A stretch of DNA of 64,000 bases, taken from NCBI GenBank assembly GCA_030727405.1, contig JANRBR010000018.1, positions 1-64,000 on the forward strand, read 5' to 3'. The translations under genes and the position numbers were made by a program. This document shows, in pieces, positions 52,606 through 61,941 of the stretch (within the stretch, counting starts at the first letter, position 1; each line of letters starts with the position of its first letter). Source of the stretch: Crocinitomicaceae bacterium. Its GTDB lineage: Bacteria; Bacteroidota; Bacteroidia; Flavobacteriales_D; Crocinitomicaceae. The notes under the pieces are model-generated. The model saw only the letters and a program-made list of their open reading frames with translations, was not told the DNA's origin and searched no databases.

Positions 52606-55218
52606 TTACACTTCTTCTAATGCTGTAATGGGTTTTCGAAACACCATTTTTCCATCAAACACATCCATCACAATGTTTTTTGTTTGGTCTATGTTTCCAC
52701 TCAACAATGCTTTCGAAAGCTCATTTAAGACTTGTTTTTGAATCACTCTTTTAATTGGACGCGCACCAAAGAATGGGTCATATCCTATTTCCGCAATGTG
52801 ATCAAAAGCATCTTGTGTAATGTGCAGACTTAAATCCATCTCTTTCAATTTATGTTTCAAGCCATCCAATTGAATTTGAACAATTTGCTTCACATTCGTC
52901 ATCGTCAATGGCGTAAACATGATCACCTCATCGACACGATTGAGGAATTCTGGTCGAATCGTTTGTCGCAACAATTCCATGACCTCTATTTTTGCTTTTT
53001 CTGCCGTTTCATCGAAATCCTTTTCTTTCACCTTTTCAAAGCGATCATGGATAATGGAAGATCCTAAGTTTGACGTCATAATGACGATTGTATTTTTAAA
53101 ATTGACCAATCTTCCTTTGTTATCGGTAAGTCGACCATCATCCAATACTTGAAGTAAAACGTTAAACACATCTGGATGGGCTTTTTCAATTTCATCCAAT
53201 AAGATGATGGAATATGGTTTTCTCCGAACCGCTTCTGTCAATTGTCCACCTTCGTCGTAACCAATATATCCCGGAGGAGCGCCCACCAAACGACTAACCG
53301 TGTGTTTCTCCTGGTATTCACTCATGTCAATCCGCGTCATGGCGTTTTCGTCGTTAAACATGTATTCGGCTAAAGCTTTCGCTAATTCCGTTTTACCTAC
53401 ACCAGTAGTTCCCAAAAAGATAAAGGAACCAATTGGACGTTTTGCATCTTGTAATCCAGCCCTGCTTCTACGTACCGCATCTGAAAGGGCAGAAATGGCC
53501 TCCTCTTGTCCTACAACGCGTTTATGCAATTCATCTTCCAAGCGCAATAATTTGGACACTTCGCTTTCAAGCATTTTATTTACAGGAATTCCGGTCCATT
53601 TTGAAATCACTTCTGCTATCTCATCTACATCGACTTCCTCTTTAATCATTTTGGAATTTGCTTGCAACACGATCAATTGTTGTTTTAATGTTTCCAAGCG
53701 CTCTTCTTCCTGTTTGATTTTTCCGTAACGGATTTCGGCAACTTTACCATAATCGCCATTTCTCTCGGCTAAATCAGCTTCGTATTTCAAGGATTCGATT
53801 TCTTCTTTTGTACGCTGAACAGCATCCACTACATCTCGTTCGGCTTGCCATTTAGATTGAAGGGAATTCCGTTGCTCGTTGAAGTTAGCCAATTCGCGTT
53901 CGACTGGTTCTAATTTCTTCGTGTCATTTTCCCTTTTCAAGGCCGCACGTTCAATTTCCAGTTGCATGATTTTTCGTTCAATTTCATCTAACTCCTCCGG
54001 TTTTGAATTGATTTCCATGCGTAGCTTCGATGCTGCTTCATCAATTAAATCGATGGCTTTATCAGGAAGATGTCTGTCGGTAATGTAACGTTGGGACAAT
54101 TCCACGGCAGAAATAATGGCTGCATCTTTAATGATTACCTTATGGTGATTCTCATATTTTTCCTTAATTCCGCGTAAAATGGAAATCGCATCTTCCGTAG
54201 TAGGTTCGTCTACAAGAACTGTTTGAAATCGACGCACCAATGCTTTATCCTTCTCAAAGTATTTCTGGTATTCATTTAAGGTGGTCGCACCCACGGCTCT
54301 TAGTTCCCCACGCGCTAAAGCTGGCTTCAAAATATTTGCCGCATCCATTGCTCCTTCTCCTCCCCCAGCACCAACCAAGGTATGGATTTCATCGATGAAC
54401 AGAATGATTTCTCCTTCCGCTGCAATCACTTCCTTAACAACCGCTTTTAAACGCTCTTCAAATTCTCCTTTGTATTTCGCCCCTGCAATCAATGCCCCCA
54501 TGTCCAAGGAGTAAACGATCTTTGATTTTAGGTTTTCAGGAACATCTCCGCTCACGATTCGATGCGCCAATCCTTCTGCAATAGCGGTTTTACCAACACC
54601 TGGTTCCCCAATCAAAATTGGATTGTTTTTTGTTCGACGAGTCAAAATTTGTAATACACGTCGAATTTCATCATCACGACCAATAACCGGATCAAGTTTT
54701 CCTGATTCAGCGAGTTCATTAAGGTTTTTAGCAAATTTTTCTAAGGATTGATAGGTATTTTCTTGGTGTTGAGAATTTACTTTTTCTCCTTTTCTAACAT
54801 CCATAATAGCGGCTTTTAATGTTGATTTTGAAAGTTTATTGTCTTTTAATAATTTCCCGATGGTATCTGAAGAATCCAAAAGCGAATAAAATAGTATTTC
54901 TATAGAAACGTATTCATCTCCAAATTCCTTGAGTGTTCCGATAGCAGATTGAAAAACACGGTTTGCCGCTGGACTCAAATACACTTGTCCACCACTCACT
55001 TTAGGATAAGTATCCACAATGCGCCCTAACGCAGCCTGCAGCATCCCCTGGTTGATGTTTAATTTTTTTAGGATATAAGGAATCACTTCTTGGTCCACTT
55101 CTAATATCCCTTGAAGTAGATGTCCCGTCTCTATGGATTGATGTCCCTTTGCCTCAGCAATGTTTTGCGCTTGCTGAACGGCTTCTTGTGTTTTGATGGT
55201 GAATTTTTGAAAGTCCAT
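52606..55218 (-). CDS. clpB: ATP-dependent chaperone ClpB
   Basis: An 870-residue Hsp100 disaggregase. The N domain begins [18 protein letters not shown]; the first AAA+ has Walker [16 protein letters not shown] (~207), a long coiled-coil middle domain (~410-530, rich in Glu, Lys and Arg) follows, and the second AAA+ has [17 protein letters not shown] (~603) and [17 protein letters not shown]. It rescues aggregated proteins with DnaK. I chose the ATG at 55218, which gives the standard N-terminus; the longer frame adds 26 atypical residues. I found no exact TAnnTTTG element upstream, so it may use a different (for example heat-shock) promoter. Confidence 0.97.
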   Translation of the reverse strand: MDFQKFTIKTQEAVQQAQNIAEAKGHQSIETGHLLQGILEVDQEVIPYILKKLNINQGMLQAALGRIVDTYPKVSGGQVYLSPAANRVFQSAIGTLKEFGDEYVSIEILFYSLLDSSDTIGKLLKDNKLSKSTLKAAIMDVRKGEKVNSQHQENTYQSLEKFAKNLNELAESGKLDPVIGRDDEIRRVLQILTRRTKNNPILIGEPGVGKTAIAEGLAHRIVSGDVPENLKSKIVYSLDMGALIAGAKYKGEFEERLKAVVKEVIAAEGEIILFIDEIHTLVGAGGGEGAMDAANILKPALARGELRAVGATTLNEYQKYFEKDKALVRRFQTVLVDEPTTEDAISILRGIKEKYENHHKVIIKDAAIISAVELSQRYITDRHLPDKAIDLIDEAASKLRMEINSKPEELDEIERKIMQLEIERAALKRENDTKKLEPVERELANFNEQRNSLQSKWQAERDVVDAVQRTKEEIESLKYEADLAERNGDYGKVAEIRYGKIKQEEERLETLKQQLIVLQANSKMIKEEVDVDEIAEVISKWTGIPVNKMLESEVSKLLRLEDELHKRVVGQEEAISALSDAVRRSRAGLQDAKRPIGSFIFLGTTGVGKTELAKALAEYMFNDENAMTRIDMSEYQEKHTVSRLVGAPPGYIGYDEGGQLTEAVRRKPYSIILLDEIEKAHPDVFNVLLQVLDDGRLTDNKGRLVNFKNTIVIMTSNLGSSIIHDRFEKVKEKDFDETAEKAKIEVMELLRQTIRPEFLNRVDEVIMFTPLTMTNVKQIVQIQLDGLKHKLKEMDLSLHITQDAFDHIAEIGYDPFFGARPIKRVIQKQVLNELSKALLSGNIDQTKNIVMDVFDGKMVFRKPITALEEV

Positions 55219-55392
55219 ATGTCTATTTATTGTACACCTGAAGCACGTCAAAAGCCAATCCAACTGAAAAAAAACAGCCATTTTTTCCGATTTCACCTCG
55301 CTATCATGTCTTTTTTTCCGATTTATAGATGATTTAGGAAAATCACTTCTGACAATGTAACCATTTGTGTATGGACCACGTTAAGGAACCAT

Positions 55393-55809
55393 ATGAAGTC
55401 AAATTGGAACATTCATGGATTACTATTAGGAACTTGTTTCATCACTGGAACATTCTTTAGCATTCATGCAAAGCCTATTTTACCAAAAAAACCATCTTCC
55501 ATCTTTGTAGTGAAAGAGGGACAAACACTTTATCAGATTTCAAAATCAGCTGAACTCACTTTACGTCAATTGTATAAGTTCAATGATTTTAATCCAAGCG
55601 CGGACATTTTAGAGCCCGGATCAAAAGTCTATTTAAAGCAAAAGAAAAGGAAATCAACTCAAAACGAGTTCGTAATAGTGGAAAACTCCACCACACTTCG
55701 TCAGATCGCCAACATAGAAGGCATCCGATTGAAATCATTAATGAGAATGAATCAAGGTTCTTCTCCGGACGAACAACTACCGAATGGAGAAAAGGTATTC
55801 CTTCGTTAA
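55393..55809 (+). CDS. Secreted LysM-domain protein
   Basis: A 138-residue secreted protein. The signal peptide (GLLLGTCFITGTFFSIHA) is followed by two LysM modules: VVKEGQTLYQISKSAELTLRQLYKFND (~40-80) and IVENSTTLRQIANIEGIRLKSLMRMNQ (~93-137). LysM binds the glycan of peptidoglycan, so the protein probably sits on the cell wall. It stands alone with a terminator. Confidence 0.9.
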   Translation: MKSNWNIHGLLLGTCFITGTFFSIHAKPILPKKPSSIFVVKEGQTLYQISKSAELTLRQLYKFNDFNPSADILEPGSKVYLKQKKRKSTQNEFVIVENSTTLRQIANIEGIRLKSLMRMNQGSSPDEQLPNGEKVFLR

Positions 55810-55847
55810 CTTGCATTGCAAGGGAAGGAATTTGTTTGTTGTTTGTT

Positions 55848-55874
55848 ATAAAGTCCCGCTCGTCGGGACTTTTT
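55848..55874 (+). terminator. Rho-independent terminator
   Basis: AAAGTCCCG / CGGGACTTT with a 5-nt loop and a T run, about 40 nt after the LysM gene. The stem resembles the terminator at 12483-12513. Confidence 0.88.
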
Positions 55875-56034
55875 AGTTTGTGTCATCCATTGTTAAGAAA
55901 AATGATTGATTTTTTACTTGAATTGGTTGAAAGAAATGTTTATTTTTAAACTAGTCTACCATTATGGAATCAATGCTTGCTTTGCCATTGTGATTAAAAA
56001 ATAGGTAATTGACGTGATTGTTAAAACTCATGTT

Positions 56035-57069
56035 ATGAAAAAACTAAAATACCTCAGCGTGCTTTCCCTTCCTGTTTGTGTTTGGATCAGTTTTCATCAA
56101 ACTGGGGTACTAACTTTTCTTCCTGCCATCATCTATTTTGGCGCGATTCCATTTTTTGAATTGATCATCCCTTCGTCTACCGATAATTTATCCGAGCAAG
56201 AAAAAGAATTGGCGAGGAAGGATTCCTTCTACACCATTCTTTTGTGTTTGATGCTTCCCATTCAACTTGGATTTCTTTGGTTTTTCTTAACAAACATTAG
56301 CGAAACGACAAATACGAGTGATTTGGTTGGACAAATTCTGTCCATGGGCATCATGTGTGGGGTAATTGGAATCAACATTGGTCACGAACTTGGACATCGT
56401 TCGAATCGAATGGAACAAATCATCGGAGAATTGCTTTTATTGACCTCATTGGAAAATCACTTTGTTCCTTACCACAACCGCGGACATCACACCAATGTTG
56501 GAACAAAGAAAGATCCAGCAACCGCTCGAAGAAACGAATGGGTATTCCTCTTTTGGTTTCGATCACAAATTGGAAGTTACATTCAAGCGTGGCAAATCGA
56601 AAATACACGTATGAACATCATCGGAAAATCACGGTTAAGTTTGCAGCACAAGATGATTCAGTATACCATACTGCATTTCCTTTTCCTCGCAGGGATATTC
56701 AGCGCATTCGGTGGAACGGTCCTAATATACTTCCTTTATACCGCAACAATAGGGATTTTATTATTGGAAACTGTAAACTACATTGAACATTATGGTTTGT
56801 ACCGCGAGCAACGCGACAACGGAACCTTCGAAACGGTAAAACGAAAACATTCTTGGAACTCGAATCATATAATCGGACGGGTGGTACTATTTGAATTAAG
56901 TCGTCATTCAGACCATCATTTCAAAGCGGATAGACCTTATCAACTATTAGAAACTTCGGATGAGTCTCCAGTGATGCCAACGGGATATCCCGGAATGATG
57001 TTGCTCACCTTTATCCCTCCCTTATTTTTCAAAGTGATGAATAAACGGGTAGATGAGGCATTAAAATAA
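56035..57069 (+). CDS. AlkB-like membrane diiron monooxygenase / fatty-acid desaturase family protein
   Basis: A 344-residue membrane protein with five to six hydrophobic segments. The histidine boxes of the AlkB subgroup are in place: HELGHR (~115), HNRGHHTN (~147), NYIEHYG (~252) and SRHSDHHF (~290). AlkB-type enzymes hydroxylate the end of alkanes or related chains with two irons and need a rubredoxin-type partner, which is not next to it. The substrate is unknown. I chose the ATG at 56035 over the GTG at 56014. Its end overlaps the convergent DUF58 gene by 9 bp. Confidence 0.9.
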   Translation: MKKLKYLSVLSLPVCVWISFHQTGVLTFLPAIIYFGAIPFFELIIPSSTDNLSEQEKELARKDSFYTILLCLMLPIQLGFLWFFLTNISETTNTSDLVGQILSMGIMCGVIGINIGHELGHRSNRMEQIIGELLLLTSLENHFVPYHNRGHHTNVGTKKDPATARRNEWVFLFWFRSQIGSYIQAWQIENTRMNIIGKSRLSLQHKMIQYTILHFLFLAGIFSAFGGTVLIYFLYTATIGILLLETVNYIEHYGLYREQRDNGTFETVKRKHSWNSNHIIGRVVLFELSRHSDHHFKADRPYQLLETSDESPVMPTGYPGMMLLTFIPPLFFKVMNKRVDEALK

Positions 57070-57978
57070 CTTTTGTCTTTTCAAGAGGTATTGCAATAAA
57101 ACTTGATTGTAGCCTTCGTGAATATTTGCCGTCATAAAATCTATTCGATGATTGACACAACGCATTTTTACTTCATTAAAATAGGCTTCGATTCCTTTCA
57201 CATAATGCTCCCTAACCTCGGCTGGCTGCAAAAGCATTTTCTCACCTGTCTCCATATCAATTAATTGATGTGGTCGGTTATCTAATTCAAAGTTTTGCTC
57301 CATTTTAGCATCCAAGACATGAAATAAAATGACTTCATGTTTATTGTGTTTCAAATGCTGCATCGCGCGAAACAATTCATCGATGCGATTTGGGTCGTCC
57401 AATAAATCAGTAAAAATCACCACCATGCTGCGCTGATGCGTCAATTCAGAAATATCATGTAAGGCTTGGATGGCATCTGTACCTGAACGACTCTTTTCTT
57501 CGTAGTCCTTCATGCGTTTCTCTAATTCGCTGTAAAGAAAACGATGATGGGTCAAGGAAGATTTCGCTGATGTATGCAAATCCAATTTATCCGAAAAGAG
57601 GGATAATCCAACCGCATCTCTTTGCCGCTTTAAAAGCTCGATTAAACTTGCTGCTGCATAAACAGAAAATTCGAATTTTGTCAAGTCACCTTTTGGAAAA
57701 AACATCGAACTTGAGCCATCAATAACGATTTGACAACGCAAATTTGTTTCTTCCTCAAATTTCTTGGTGAACATTTTTTCCGTACGACCAAATAAGCGCC
57801 AATCAATGTTTCGAGTTGATTCTCCCGGATTATACAAGCGGTGTTCGGCAAATTCCACCGAAAATCCATGAAAGGGACTTTTATGCAATCCCGTAATAAA
57901 TCCTTCCACTACTTGTTTAGCCAACACCTCAAGGTTGCCAAATTGTGCTAATCGAAGTCGGTCTATTTTTGGATTCAT
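57061..57978 (-). CDS. DUF58 domain protein (vWA-like)
   Basis: A 305-residue cytoplasmic protein. The DUF58 block GESTRNIDWRLFGRTEKMFTKKFEEETN (~50-80) leads into a vWA-like segment with a MIDAS-type motif, IVIDGSSSMFF (~88). Such proteins usually lie in a MoxR-BatA-BatB type cluster that acts in envelope stress; here it is alone. Its end overlaps that of the AlkB-like gene convergently. Confidence 0.92.
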   Translation of the reverse strand: MNPKIDRLRLAQFGNLEVLAKQVVEGFITGLHKSPFHGFSVEFAEHRLYNPGESTRNIDWRLFGRTEKMFTKKFEEETNLRCQIVIDGSSSMFFPKGDLTKFEFSVYAAASLIELLKRQRDAVGLSLFSDKLDLHTSAKSSLTHHRFLYSELEKRMKDYEEKSRSGTDAIQALHDISELTHQRSMVVIFTDLLDDPNRIDELFRAMQHLKHNKHEVILFHVLDAKMEQNFELDNRPHQLIDMETGEKMLLQPAEVREHYVKGIEAYFNEVKMRCVNHRIDFMTANIHEGYNQVLLQYLLKRQKLF

Positions 57979-57998
57979 AGGTAGCAGAGAATATGAAC

Positions 57999-58006
57999 AA
58001 AAATAA
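57999..58006 (-). promoter_or_regulatory. Promoter for the DUF58 gene
   Basis: TATTTTTG on the minus strand, exact match, 20 nt before the ATG. A TTG (plus-strand CAA at 58028-58030) lies 21 nt further upstream and could be the -33 element. Confidence 0.5.
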
Positions 58007-58073
58007 TCATTATTTTAGGGAGTAAAGCAACCTACTGCCTCCTATCTCGTCAATGACTTATAAAACAACGCAC

Positions 58074-60557
58074 ATGAAAAACTTCAACTTCAGTAAAACA
58101 CTTGCGACATTGATCCTTTTCGGAGGACTTTTTTCAATTAAAGCACAAGTAACAGGCTTTGCCATTAATGGACTAACGACGCCGACATCCATGCCTACCA
58201 GTATTTGTGGAATGACAGCAAACATATCTTTTTCTGCGCTCACTCCAAGTACAAGTTCTACTGGTACAGCAACCATCCCGTACGTTATCACAGGAAATAA
58301 CTTCACCGGATTTCAATTTGTCTCGCAAGTCAATTGGGGCGATGGAATGGTCAATACATCAAATGGAGGAACAGGAACAAGCGGCACGAACATTTCGATG
58401 GCGCCACCACTCACACATACGTATACCACGCCAGGAACCTACAGCATTTCTACCATGGTATACAACTCTTCGAATCAAACATACGCCATGGATTCATTGC
58501 TTTTGACTGTTGGATCTTGTACTGCTAATTTTTACTGCTTGATACAAGTGGATTGCGACAATAATGGCACCGTCGATTCACAAATAAACACTCCCGTACC
58601 TGTTACCTTAACAAACGGAACCACGACCTACACAGACACCACTCAAAACAACATGTTTATGATAAATAACATTTGGGCTGGAAACTATACATTATCGATT
58701 GACCCTAGCTGGCTAGCGGCAAATAATTACGTCATTGGAGGTATTATTCCAAGTCCAACAGTCACTGTAGGTAGCGGGACAACCACAACCCTAATTACCT
58801 TGCATTGCGCTTCCCAAACAACCATGCTTTGCGCAACAGGTCAAATTTACTGCGATGCGAACGATAATGGAGTCATGGATTCTGGAGAAACACCCATCGC
58901 TAACGCACCCGTTTCGGTGAATGGCACCGTGACTTATTCCAATCCAAATGGATTCTTTTCGATGAGTTATCCTGGGGTAATTAACGACACGGTCAATTTA
59001 AGTATCTCTTCTGCTTGGCTTGCTCAAAATGGATATGCTATTTTGAATAATAACGGAGGCAATGTATTTGCCATCTTTGGAACTCCTTGTAACAGTGGAA
59101 TTCCCGTGACAAACGTAAACATTCCTCTCAGTTGTGGAGGAAACGTTAGTACAACCTTGTGTTATTCAGGTTTCGTATTTTGTGATGCCAACGGAAATGG
59201 TGTGATGAATTCTAGTGAAGCGCCTTTAGCAGGAGCTCCTGTTTTGTTATACAATACATCTGCTGGCAATAGCTCTGTTACAGTGTATACTGATTCAACG
59301 GGTTATTTCTCCTATTGTGGACAATTGAGCAATAGCACCTATTTGATTGCAACCATTAGTCAAGCTTGGTTGACATACAATGGTTACAATCCAACGGTTG
59401 GCGTTCTTACACTCATCGGAAGTCCTTCGGGTACAACAAACGTAGGTTACATTGCCGTTAACTGCGGTGGAACGACCACCACATGCGCAGATTTATGGAC
59501 AACGGTTACACCTTGGATTGGTTATTACCAGAACACAACTGCTTACGTGAAAATCAACTGGGGAAATTATGGTCCGGGGGCAGCAGGAAATTACACAATG
59601 ACCATGAGTTTCCCTGCGGGAGTAACGGTCAACACATCCAGCATTGCGAATGGAGGAACGGTTAGTGGAAACACGATTACTTGGAATTTATCCTCTGCTT
59701 CTAGCTTCTTTAGTAATTACGATGTGATTACGTTTAACGTGCCTAGTGGACTTACCTCAGGAACGGCGCATTACTTTACATCCACCATTGCTCCAACAAA
59801 CGGCACGGATTGTTCGACAGCAAACAATGCTGGAAGTTTGCTTCAATTAGTAGGAAATAGTTATGATCCAAATGACAAAACAGTTGCACGTCCAGCCTCG
59901 ACTATTCAGACCATTGGAGAACCAGTGAGTTCTTTGGATGGGGCAACTCAAGAAACCTTAACGTACACCATACGTTTCCAAAACACGGGTACGGCTCCAG
60001 CTCAAAACATATTCATTCTTGACACCTTGGATGCAGATTTAGATTGGTCGACTCTAACCTTGGTAGAAGCCACTCATAACATGCAAATTGTCAACCTAGG
60101 AAACGGAGTAATGCGCTTTGAATTCCCAAGTATTTGGCTCGCTGATAGCACCACTAATGAACCAGAAAGTCATGGGCATTTGGTCTATCGAATTAGAGAG
60201 AATGCATCGGCTACAGTTGGCACTGAAATTGAAAATACCGCTTATATTTATTTTGACTGGAACGCTCCTATCATTACCAATACAACCTACAACATAAACG
60301 TTATTGCCATCGATGGTTTAACCGAAAACAACGCATTAAATGTGAACGTATTCCCAAATCCAGCAAGCGAATCTTTAACGATTTCTTGCGAGGGAGATTT
60401 TGACTATCAATTGATCGATTTGTCCGGAAGAATCATTTCAAGCGGATCAGCAACAGATTCAGAAAGTATTTCTGTTTCCAATGCAGCCGCTGGAATTTAC
60501 CAACTGAACGTGCAAACAAACAAAGGAAATTCAAGTTTGAAGGTGATCAAACAATAA
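58074..60557 (+). CDS. Large T9SS type A sorting-domain protein with PKD, SdrB-like repeats and DUF7619-type domain
   Basis: An 827-residue secreted protein. A signal peptide (FSKTLATLILFGGLFSIKA) leads to a PKD-like domain (~50-150), then three similar units of about 110 residues (~150-475) of SdrB type, each with a CDANDNG-like calcium-type loop (DCDNNGTVDS, CDANDNGVMDS, CDANGNGVMNS) and a WLAQNGY-like ending. A DUF11/CARDB-like domain (~475-605) and the block YDPNDKTVARPA ... TYTIRFQNTGTAPAQNI with YIYFDWNAPIITNT (~605-745) follow. The C-terminal NVFPNPASESLTISC ... LKVIKQ is a type A Por tail. Likely a surface adhesin. The ATG at 58074 opens the signal peptide. Confidence 0.93.
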   Translation: MKNFNFSKTLATLILFGGLFSIKAQVTGFAINGLTTPTSMPTSICGMTANISFSALTPSTSSTGTATIPYVITGNNFTGFQFVSQVNWGDGMVNTSNGGTGTSGTNISMAPPLTHTYTTPGTYSISTMVYNSSNQTYAMDSLLLTVGSCTANFYCLIQVDCDNNGTVDSQINTPVPVTLTNGTTTYTDTTQNNMFMINNIWAGNYTLSIDPSWLAANNYVIGGIIPSPTVTVGSGTTTTLITLHCASQTTMLCATGQIYCDANDNGVMDSGETPIANAPVSVNGTVTYSNPNGFFSMSYPGVINDTVNLSISSAWLAQNGYAILNNNGGNVFAIFGTPCNSGIPVTNVNIPLSCGGNVSTTLCYSGFVFCDANGNGVMNSSEAPLAGAPVLLYNTSAGNSSVTVYTDSTGYFSYCGQLSNSTYLIATISQAWLTYNGYNPTVGVLTLIGSPSGTTNVGYIAVNCGGTTTTCADLWTTVTPWIGYYQNTTAYVKINWGNYGPGAAGNYTMTMSFPAGVTVNTSSIANGGTVSGNTITWNLSSASSFFSNYDVITFNVPSGLTSGTAHYFTSTIAPTNGTDCSTANNAGSLLQLVGNSYDPNDKTVARPASTIQTIGEPVSSLDGATQETLTYTIRFQNTGTAPAQNIFILDTLDADLDWSTLTLVEATHNMQIVNLGNGVMRFEFPSIWLADSTTNEPESHGHLVYRIRENASATVGTEIENTAYIYFDWNAPIITNTTYNINVIAIDGLTENNALNVNVFPNPASESLTISCEGDFDYQLIDLSGRIISSGSATDSESISVSNAAAGIYQLNVQTNKGNSSLKVIKQ

Positions 60558-60577
60558 GAATAATATCAGGTTTTCAT

Positions 60578-60610
60578 AAAAAACGCCCAATTTCTTGGGC
60601 GTTTTTTTTT
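60578..60610 (+). terminator. Rho-independent terminator
   Basis: AACGCCCAA / TTGGGCGTT with a 4-nt loop, followed by a long T run, just before the CDF gene. Confidence 0.92.
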
Positions 60611-60623
60611 GTACCTTGCCTCC

Positions 60624-61505
60624 GTGAAGGAAATCAAAAAAACAGCGACCAAAACGGCTATCATGAGCATCATTACGAACTCCGTGATGGCTGGTGTAAA
60701 GGGAACTGCTGGGGTATTTGGTCATTCCGATGCACTGATTGCTGATGCGATTGAATCAACGGCCGATATTTTCGCGAGTTTCTTGGTGCTTTTTGGCTTG
60801 AACTACTCGACCAAACCTGCCGATGAAGACCATCCATACGGACACGGAAAAGCAGAAGCGCTTATTACCTTTGCTGTAGTTGGCTTTTTACTTATTTCTG
60901 CAACGATTATCGCCGTTGAAAGCATTCGAAACCTAAGCGAGCCACAAGAAAAACCTGCCTTTTTCACCTTGTACGTACTAGGAGCAATCATCCTCATCAA
61001 AGAGCTTTCCTATCAATACGTCAGTCGCAAAGCAAAAGAAACCAATTCTTCCTCCTTGAAAGCGGACGCTTGGCATCACCGCAGCGATGCCATTTCATCT
61101 GGGATTGCGTTTATTGGAATTTCACTTACGTTCTTATTCGGAAAAGGATTTGAAAAAGCGGATGATTGGGCAGCGTTGATTGCATCTGTATTCATCGTGT
61201 ACAATGCCTTTTTAATTTTTCGTCCTGCCTTGGGTGAAATCATGGATGAACACATTCACCACGACCTGATTGATGAAATTCGTTTGCATTCGCTTGAAGT
61301 TTCAGGTGTGATCGATACGGAGAAATGTTGGGTACGTAAAACGGGAATGGTCTATATTGTTGATCTGCACGTAGAAGTGGCAGGAGATATCAGTGTTTTT
61401 GAGGGACATGAAATATCCCATCGATTAAAAGATCATTTAATGGATTGCATTCCAACGATAGCCGATGTCTTGATTCACATTGAACCGGCTCGAAAGTCAA
61501 ATTAG
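60624..61505 (+). CDS. Cation diffusion facilitator (CDF) transporter
   Basis: A 293-residue metal/proton antiporter with six TM segments. The zinc-site motifs are LIADAIESTADIFAS (D-x3-D like, ~35), HPYGHGKAEALITF (~65) and WHHRSDAISSGIAFIG (H-x3-D, ~145); the cytoplasmic C-terminal domain has YIVDLHVEVAGD. It probably exports Zn, Fe or Mn. No ATG fits before MSIITNSV (60663). I chose the GTG at 60624, since the K-rich MKEIKKTATKTAI start is typical; a TTG at 60609 lies inside the terminator. The sequence TACCTTGC lies 4 nt before this GTG. Confidence 0.88.
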   Translation: MKEIKKTATKTAIMSIITNSVMAGVKGTAGVFGHSDALIADAIESTADIFASFLVLFGLNYSTKPADEDHPYGHGKAEALITFAVVGFLLISATIIAVESIRNLSEPQEKPAFFTLYVLGAIILIKELSYQYVSRKAKETNSSSLKADAWHHRSDAISSGIAFIGISLTFLFGKGFEKADDWAALIASVFIVYNAFLIFRPALGEIMDEHIHHDLIDEIRLHSLEVSGVIDTEKCWVRKTGMVYIVDLHVEVAGDISVFEGHEISHRLKDHLMDCIPTIADVLIHIEPARKSN

Positions 61506-61506
61506 A

Positions 61507-61851
61507 CTATCCTTTTTTCTTTGTTTGCGTGTAGCCTTCTTTGATCAATAAATCAAAGATTTTATCCTTAAAGTTTCCTTGGATTAACACCTCTCGATCC
61601 TTCACGGTACCACCTACCCCACATTTGCTTTTCAACAGCTTACCGAGTTCTTTTAAATCGTCCTCCGTGCCAGTAAATCCTTCAATTAAGGTCACTTCTT
61701 TCCCCGCACGCTGCTTGCGGTCGATGGAAACGTAAAGTCGCTGTTGATTATTCACTAAGGTATCTTGTTCTTCCTCCTCTTCATGCTGAAATTGAAAATT
61801 CGGATTGGTCGAATAAACGACATTTACACGGTTCTTATCTTTCTTAGACAT
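61507..61851 (-). CDS. eIF1/SUI1-like translation factor (YciH family)
   Basis: A 114-residue protein with an acidic, disordered N-terminus and a SUI1 domain: VSIDRKQRAGKEVTLIEGFTG (~42-62), LKELGKLLKSKCGVGGTVKDREVLIQG (~68-93) and FKDKIFDLLIKEGYTQ. SUI1 is the fold of eukaryotic eIF1; bacterial YciH homologues bind the 30S subunit and affect initiation fidelity. It ends 1 nt from the convergent CDF gene. Its own promoter element lies 4 nt before its ATG. Confidence 0.93.
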   Translation of the reverse strand: MSKKDKNRVNVVYSTNPNFQFQHEEEEEQDTLVNNQQRLYVSIDRKQRAGKEVTLIEGFTGTEDDLKELGKLLKSKCGVGGTVKDREVLIQGNFKDKIFDLLIKEGYTQTKKKG

Positions 61852-61855
61852 ACCA

Positions 61856-61863
61856 CAAATTTA
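61856..61863 (-). promoter_or_regulatory. Candidate -7 element, leaderless geometry (eIF1-like gene)
   Basis: TAAATTTG on the minus strand, then TGGT, then ATG at 61851. A TTG lies 16 nt upstream (CAA at 61880-61882). Confidence 0.5.
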
Positions 61864-61941
61864 CAAACAAGTACGAAAACAACGCGCTTCCAACAATAAT
61901 TTAAGTTGAATATAGTTAAGCATTTACATCAACTCTTTTTC

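Noticed and set aside
12483-55874. The similar terminator stems at 12483 and 55848 as a repeat family
   Set aside because: Only the short AGTCCCG stem is shared; loops and flanks differ, which is common for unrelated terminators.
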